Assembly (NCBI GenBank): GCA_045107045.1
Contig: JBGCFR010000030.1
Coordinates: forward strand, 73,460 to 137,459
Direction: 5' to 3'
From: Putridiphycobacter sp045107045
GTDB taxonomy: Bacteria; Bacteroidota; Bacteroidia; Flavobacteriales_D; Crocinitomicaceae
Length of the DNA stretch: 64,000 nt
The translations under genes and the position numbers were made by a program. A model generated the notes under the pieces. It did not search any database, was not told the origin of the DNA, and saw only the letters and a list, made by a program, of their open reading frames with translations. Below are positions 61,301-64,000 of the stretch, piece after piece. Positions within the stretch are counted from its first letter, which is position 1. Every line of letters starts with the position of its first letter.

Positions 61301-63342
61301 ATGAAATTAATTTATTAAAAGAGAAAGCTGGAAAGATAATTCGAGAAGCCATAGTAGTCAACCCTGAAATGACATTAGAAGATCATGAATCAAGTCTGGA
61401 AATGAAGACAATTCTTGAACAAATTGATGAATTGGTTGAACAACAAAAGAATCATAAGACTGATGCTATTTCATATTTTAATTCTGCTAATGAGACTTTG
61501 AATAATAGTCAAGATTCTAAAAATCTCAAGGAGAATATTATATTACTGGCAGAAAGAAATATTCAACCTGACGCTAAAATTGTATTGTCTCAAGAGGATG
61601 TTGAAAATACAGCAATAGCTGGAGTAATTGAAAGTACAGCCTCAAATACTAATGATATTGATTCTTCTGAAAATACTGATATATCGCAATTAAACGATAA
61701 CACTGTAGAAACGTTAGTATCGAACATTTCGGAAACATCTTCAGATTTTGTGACACCAAGTAAGCTAAACGGCCAGCTATTTAGAATTACTGAAAGAGCA
61801 GTATATTCGAACGATAATCCAATTCCTTTAAATGCGAAACAACCAGAAGGTCTCGTTTATAAGGTTCAAGTCGGTGCATTTAGAAAACCTCTTCCACCTC
61901 AAACTTTTAACAAGTTTGCACCAATTTCTGGCCAAGTAATTAATTCTGGAGTCACTAGGTATATGGTTGGTTATTTTACTAATTTTTCTCCAGCTGATAT
62001 TGCTAAGTCAGAAATTAGAGGTATTGGCGGTTATGGAGATGCCTTTGTCGTAGCATACTATAATGGAGAAAGAATTTCGATTAATAGGGCAAGGGAGCTT
62101 GAAACTGAAGGTGTAATACCTGGTAATGTTGCTGCAAATAACGCTGTTGAAGTTCCGAATACTGATCAAAATAATTTGGAACCTGCTGAAATTATTGATA
62201 ATACGGTTAAACCTATTGCTGAAAATGTAGAACCAACAGTGCCTGATAATCAAATTGTAGAACCAACAGGTATAGATCAAAAGAATGTAATAAAGCCAGT
62301 AACTAACGAGGACAAAGAAAAAATAGATTATTATACATCAGTTAATAATGCAGCACCAGCTAGTCAAGTGGAAATTATTAATGGACTTTTTTATACAGTC
62401 CAAATTGGAGTATATAGCAAGCCGGTTCCATCAGTTGAATTGTTTGAAGTAACTCCATTAAATAGTCAGTTAACTAAAAGTGGTAAAATACGTTATTCAA
62501 CTGGTATTTATACTGAAATACAAAATGCAGTTCAAAGAAAGAATGAATTAGTTGAAGTAGGAATCGTTGATGCTTTTGTAACAGCTTATTTTAATGGTAA
62601 TAGAATTTCTATAACAGAATCTAAAGAAATTATTTCCAAACAAGGAGCAGATATTCTCTCAAACGGTAAAACTATAAGTGAAGCCAATGGTGGTAAGTCA
62701 TCACGATTTAGTAAAGAAAATGTTTATTACAGAATTTTGTTAGGTAAGTATGAAAATGTGGTACCTAGTAATGTGGCTTCATACTTATTTAATGATGATA
62801 ATATTTTCTTTGAAACAGAAATAGACGCAGACAATACAATTTATTTATACACTCAAAAATTCTTTGATTTAAATGAAGTAAGAAAGAGATTGGTTGAAAT
62901 TAATGAACTTGGGTTTGATAATATGGAAATTATATCTTATTATAACATTCAAACTATTCCATTCAATCAGGCAAAAAGGATTGTTAATGGTGAAGAAATA
63001 AGTGAGTTAACAGAGTTTGATTATCCACATGGAAGTAATGTTGATGAAATATTTTATGAAGCTGATGCAATCTATTATCGTGTAAATATTAGTAAGGAAG
63101 ATGAAGTTTCGTTAGCTTCAATTGAAAATCAGTTATTAAATATTGAAGGACTCAATTTTGAACAAGAAACATTGGAAAATGGTGACATATTAATACATAC
63201 AAGAAATTTAAGTAGTTTTGTTGAGGCTGAAGCGGCCTTAAGTGAAATAGATAAAAATGGAATTGCTAATGCTAAAATAGTAGCATTTCATAAGTACGTT
63301 CAAATAAGTGTTGAAAAGGCCATTGAAATTAAAGAGAAGTAA
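55366..63342 (+). CDS. Giant exported scaffold: TPR, PD40, CRD-like domain, about nine helical repeats and four SPOR-like units (2658 residues)
   Basis: Starts at TTG; signal peptide FFKNIIYLIVLLFFAGNVIS. Residues about 30-150 hold TPR repeats (FKYGTCLIYSAQDKSESIRF, PRAHFYLGKAYHLNFQFSKA). About 180-330 is a PD40 beta-propeller (YPYLSPDGKYLYYSSKGHNS). About 345-445 is a carboxypeptidase-regulatory-like domain. That is the order seen in the T9SS protein PorE, which then has an OmpA domain. Here coiled coil and about nine helical repeats of 88-106 residues follow (starting near 874, 962, 1065, 1161, 1261, 1360, 1466, 1563, 1664), each opening with a pattern like [LI]-x-P-[DN]-Y-x-x-x-[LI]. Four SPOR-like units end the chain (about 2162, 2340, 2452, 2568). 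Role inferred as peptidoglycan-bound periplasmic scaffold. It overlaps clpS by TAATG. Confidence 0.85.
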   Translation: MKSFFKNIIYLIVLLFFAGNVISQTTEDIKKEADGFFKKEQFVEATPLYLQLLNVEPRNHELNFKYGTCLIYSAQDKSESIRFLNFSVKNASIDPRAHFYLGKAYHLNFQFSKALTAYQKFKQVANQNDQIKFNVEANINACQNGKQLLTNITDMIVLDKVEVKKQDFYELYKLNDIGGSLLITDEFQTKIDKKLGHRPIIYFPQDSPYIFYSSYGESGDSGLDIYVKQKLPNGKWSNAVKVVGDVNTNEDEDYPYLSPDGKYLYYSSKGHNSMGGYDVFRSKVIVEGSSFSKPENMDFAVSSPNDDILYIVDSLDRTAYFSSARESQDGKLYVYKVRVEKIPMQLVVLKGFFSNTIDPSNKNVEIEVANFTTGATVGKYNSTPGNGSVLLTIPKSGKYTFDMTVKGSEITHRAEVSIPYMKEFRPLKIDLAHQLKNGQEVIILKTLFDDKFDDPTAIMADVYQRISKLDPNSNRYDLDSLDNMRSSDDVFVSVGLDKYATPQDVEEILVKAVNQVKIEKDNLENSSFLSHNIAVVKQSQANAKLEEAKVLISEVEGIDDEAVKNKKLTKAYKLNAESKELNNEARNLVNLGQKIENEIKVKENEEITLNSSILSVKAVDQNDGEGLTQFVKSNSDALILATDNNKTDIISRVKSEGASKAIELSGIEEKIGDLKDREMTLDKKILDLKEQKVLTKKKKEVEVIETKIQSAESERDLIQSEITKYKGKLDRFSDNDMTSIALVKAVEEIRSDKNVTPENQEPVSNTEKLKIKYSVDDQEYLTSVKEAEIVFKNNSISGESINLTGLNESTVLSSDFKSLSDVEEGISNTMTQLENSDNEAERLRLQKDLAKLNQIKEQKLKEKPLVSNNISISKPDLIENYNERVSDILAINDVEKQKEAQAKLNKELKSKVEKAIAVAKEKDNKDTEIAQLKKIQTEVNRDLSDYESWKVAKSNQENFADYTYQDALNEVSLNYESRIEEIYNSSDSDESKTEELKTLNTTVLTNAKEKLQESEAILSENPSNALAEKEKRQLTRLISELETNLAIPLVEPKEKSNIASNEEPITANDLLPNYSENINKIENSGINELDKEKAKLNINESLLKKVNNEVKLISENSDSEKSNKKQLAYLKELNEELRNEIASSKAIIEKKVKEAPENENSVESILANYTSKSYEINELQSDAEKIEAIERLNDLAIEAVEKEIKTTKIANAANPREELQYEIEKLENIKKELESNKSKDYYGVVDLSTDEDLATIKGGTNIYEIEPDYQLKLESIFEDAISEKDQERKKIELNEEALAKTNQEIRRVENGLTSEPDNKKQLNKRLESLSEIKLILEDKIFESKSIIGEGGVMFNVVVDVEDVNPDYLSRVEGIKNLSDSKEKKKAVVELNRETIDQIEQKMTILDEDLRKNGLDKKKIILFQKYGQLVAEIEANPSIPVKGSISSSAINTNITENVEFPVIYKNVGINEALPSYKSELDSINSIVQPPVDNQKSKISLYNASIENIERQIKELDTYSRIDSPNKEYAEEKKGDLIEIIEVLKKEKIASEEKITELTSPIEFASLSDIMPDYDTRMEKINYENNGTIDKLEKTNELNKVLLFEIDTKIEELETLQEVNESQTRQENIEKLNELSVAINQELINTSNVLKVSGEEADITAINENKFEPLNPDHFEDNLEVNQLNLIKKDVKLIMKFEKDISRLTRKKARLTGGDANKVQKEIDKTIQKQSTLHNRLISDLEVVIDEKLWVELSEAKESAILIKGANMKSDDIRNAEEGIIISEAKIERAKAYRKEASELKNQVVSNKILLKAAQLEYEAQQLLVKSNLTLKTAAIVSELTNTAPVIIDVPTIKKDRVSEELFKLADEIDGQADIAEAKVMALADSVLRSKKKYREAIVVEMEQTKQEEANLRLKADALRFKAGEVEDQELEFISAKPSGNGKDIPKTDQIVALKSPTYSKYFSEITLGNESLEKANKINDEINLLKEKAGKIIREAIVVNPEMTLEDHESSLEMKTILEQIDELVEQQKNHKTDAISYFNSANETLNNSQDSKNLKENIILLAERNIQPDAKIVLSQEDVENTAIAGVIESTASNTNDIDSSENTDISQLNDNTVETLVSNISETSSDFVTPSKLNGQLFRITERAVYSNDNPIPLNAKQPEGLVYKVQVGAFRKPLPPQTFNKFAPISGQVINSGVTRYMVGYFTNFSPADIAKSEIRGIGGYGDAFVVAYYNGERISINRARELETEGVIPGNVAANNAVEVPNTDQNNLEPAEIIDNTVKPIAENVEPTVPDNQIVEPTGIDQKNVIKPVTNEDKEKIDYYTSVNNAAPASQVEIINGLFYTVQIGVYSKPVPSVELFEVTPLNSQLTKSGKIRYSTGIYTEIQNAVQRKNELVEVGIVDAFVTAYFNGNRISITESKEIISKQGADILSNGKTISEANGGKSSRFSKENVYYRILLGKYENVVPSNVASYLFNDDNIFFETEIDADNTIYLYTQKFFDLNEVRKRLVEINELGFDNMEIISYYNIQTIPFNQAKRIVNGEEISELTEFDYPHGSNVDEIFYEADAIYYRVNISKEDEVSLASIENQLLNIEGLNFEQETLENGDILIHTRNLSSFVEAEAALSEIDKNGIANAKIVAFHKYVQISVEKAIEIKEK

Positions 63343-63614
63343 TGTCTGATACTATATTACAAGAAGAAGCTGCTGTAAAAAAGCAAATCATTAAAACGAA
63401 TTCATTAATTATTTTTAATGATGATATTAATACGTTTGATTTTATTATTGAATCATTAATAAAAGTTTGTAAGCATGAAATGGTCCAAGCAGAACAATGT
63501 ACTTGGATTATACATTATAATGGTAAGTGCGCTGTGAAAAATGGTGATATTGAATCATTAAACCCAATGAAAAGGGCACTCTGTGAAAGAGGAATTGATG
63601 CAAAAATTAATTAA
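63342..63614 (+). CDS. clpS: ATP-dependent Clp protease adaptor ClpS
   Basis: Delivers N-degron substrates to the ClpA- or ClpC-type unfoldase. The 90-residue protein has the ClpS core: LIIFNDDINTFDFIIESLIKVCKHEMVQAEQCTWIIHYNGKCAV, with the binding-pocket NDD and the His-containing surface conserved, ending in a lysine-rich tail. Length is normal. Its ATG overlaps the TAA of the giant gene in a TAATG sequence, so translation is coupled to it. No functional link between the two is known. Confidence 0.93.
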   Translation: MSDTILQEEAAVKKQIIKTNSLIIFNDDINTFDFIIESLIKVCKHEMVQAEQCTWIIHYNGKCAVKNGDIESLNPMKRALCERGIDAKIN

Positions 63615-63640
63615 TATTAGGTTTATTAGTAAAAGATTTT

Positions 63641-63648
63641 TATTTTTG
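63641..63648 (+). promoter_or_regulatory. Putative -7 box of tRNA-Arg gene
   Basis: TATTTTTG followed by CACTCC matches the Bacteroidota -7 box; transcription would start about 10 bases before the tRNA. A -33 box is not clear. Confidence 0.45.
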
Positions 63649-63664
63649 CACTCCTAAATAATCT

Positions 63665-63738
63665 GGCCTCGTAGTTCAACTGAATAGAATTCCACATTAC
63701 GGCTGTGGCGGTTGCAGGTTTGAATCCTGCCGAGGTCA
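63665..63738 (+). tRNA. tRNA-Arg (anticodon ACG)
   Basis: A full cloverleaf of 74 bases: acceptor GGCCTCG pairs with CGAGGTC (one G-U), D stem GTTC/GAAT, anticodon stem CCACA/TGTGG around loop TTACGGC (anticodon ACG, so inosine at position 34 is expected, reading CGU, CGC and CGA), and T stem GCAGG/CCTGC. The discriminator is A; CCA is not encoded. It lies 50 bases after clpS and before a hairpin terminator. Confidence 0.95.
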
Positions 63739-63744
63739 CATGAA

Positions 63745-63780
63745 AATAAAAATCGCATCTTTTGGGTGCGATTTTTATTT
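63745..63780 (+). terminator. Rho-independent terminator after tRNA-Arg
   Basis: AAATAAAAATCGCA and TGCGATTTTTATTT pair over 14 bases with a loop of about eight bases, ending in a U-run on both strands. It directly follows the tRNA gene. Confidence 0.9.
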
Positions 63781-63907
63781 TATCTATTATTCGCCATAAA
63801 TTAAATTTTTTGTGATTATCTATTCAATTTTCATAGGGTTTATTCATTTGGTTATATGCGTTTTACTATGTTTTGTAATTTTTTTTCAAATTTTTTTTAA
63901 AAAAATG

Positions 63908-63937
63908 TTGTTGATTTAGAAAAGGCAGTTATCTTTG
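63908..63937 (+). promoter_or_regulatory. Strong promoter reading out of the window
   Basis: TTG (63908-63910), a 19-base spacer and TATCTTTG (63930-63937) match the Bacteroidota consensus exactly. An A/T-tract of about 25 bases lies upstream (63880-63905), like an UP element. Transcription should begin near 63944. The product is beyond the window; a highly expressed gene such as an rRNA or ribosomal operon would fit. Otherwise 63781-64000 shows no gene. Confidence 0.65.
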
Positions 63938-64000
63938 CGCCTCCCAAACGAGGGGTGTTTACAATTGTTAAGTTTTAGAAGGATAATTTATTTTAAATTA

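Noticed and set aside
1..64000. Prophage, insertion sequence, CRISPR or defence island
   Set aside because: No transposase, integrase, phage structural gene, Cas gene, regular repeat-spacer pattern or restriction-modification gene was seen. PglZ in porX belongs to T9SS control, not to a BREX system, since no other BREX gene is near.

Overview
The window looks like part of the chromosome of a member of the Bacteroidota, probably a free-living Flavobacteriales-type bacterium; the family cannot be fixed from this sequence alone. The evidence is high AT content, a fused LpxC-FabZ protein, PorX (response regulator plus PglZ domain), a C-terminal type IX secretion (T9SS) sorting domain, DUF3276/PUR, DUF1573 and DUF1599 proteins, and many promoters with the Bacteroidota -7 box TAnnTTTG. 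No insertion sequence, prophage, integrase or CRISPR array is visible. Most of the window is core housekeeping DNA with tight operons (1-10 base spacings, 4-base ATGA or TAATG overlaps, and convergent genes sharing their last 4 bases).

Layout. 1-1.5 kb: 3' part of a two-component sensor with a beta-propeller and a LytS-type kinase. 1.5-3.1 kb (-): HEAT protein, trmB, alkyltransferase-like protein. 3.1-3.5 kb (-): RNase P RNA. 3.5-7.8 kb (-): four-gene operon of an ECF sigma factor, a protein with one membrane helix and a possible beta-barrel, a lipoprotein and a T9SS cargo protein. 7.9-9 kb (+): sixA-ruvC. 9-13 kb (-): odhB and odhA (2-oxoglutarate dehydrogenase E2, E1). 13-18 kb: hypothetical protein, aspartate kinase, thioredoxin-like protein, menE, M15D dipeptidase, ctlX. 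18-20 kb (-): two alpha/beta hydrolases and a membrane protein. 20-23.8 kb (-): lpxD-lpxC/fabZ-lpxA-efp, the start of lipid A synthesis plus elongation factor P. 23.9-28.4 kb: HD phosphohydrolase diverging from porX, then tsaE and alanine dehydrogenase. 28.4-28.9 kb: a possible decayed gene. 28.9-38.7 kb (-): panB, SDR, PaaE-like reductase, mtaB, PUR protein, miaA, VOC, TfoX, a methyltransferase, an MltF-like transglycosylase, mscL and an MscS-type channel. 38.7-39.5 kb (+): YdcF/DUF218 gene with an apparent frameshift in an A10 run. 39.5-42.3 kb (-): NarL-type response regulator, TPR histidine kinase and a small unknown protein. 42.7-44.9 kb (-): recQ. 45-46.8 kb: two DUF1573 proteins facing folP. 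46.8-50.7 kb (+): DUF1599, DoxX-like membrane protein, tpiA, prmA. 50.7-63.6 kb (+): two very large exported proteins (1525 and 2658 residues) and clpS. The window ends with tRNA-Arg(ACG), a terminator and a strong promoter reading out of the window.

Themes. The cell envelope dominates: lipid A synthesis, peptidoglycan enzymes, mechanosensitive channels, T9SS control and cargo, an ECF sigma operon and two giant exported proteins. tRNA modification is also over-represented (trmB, tsaE, mtaB, miaA). The most unusual object is the 2658-residue protein. It begins like the T9SS/peptidoglycan-associated protein PorE (TPR, PD40 propeller, CRD-like domain). Instead of an OmpA domain it then has about nine helical repeats of about 100 residues and four SPOR-like units. 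Other points of interest are the sigma-factor operon, several apparently leaderless genes, the frameshifted YdcF gene, and the 42.3-42.7 kb intergenic region with a palindrome, G-rich repeats and a terminator pointing away from the annotated genes.
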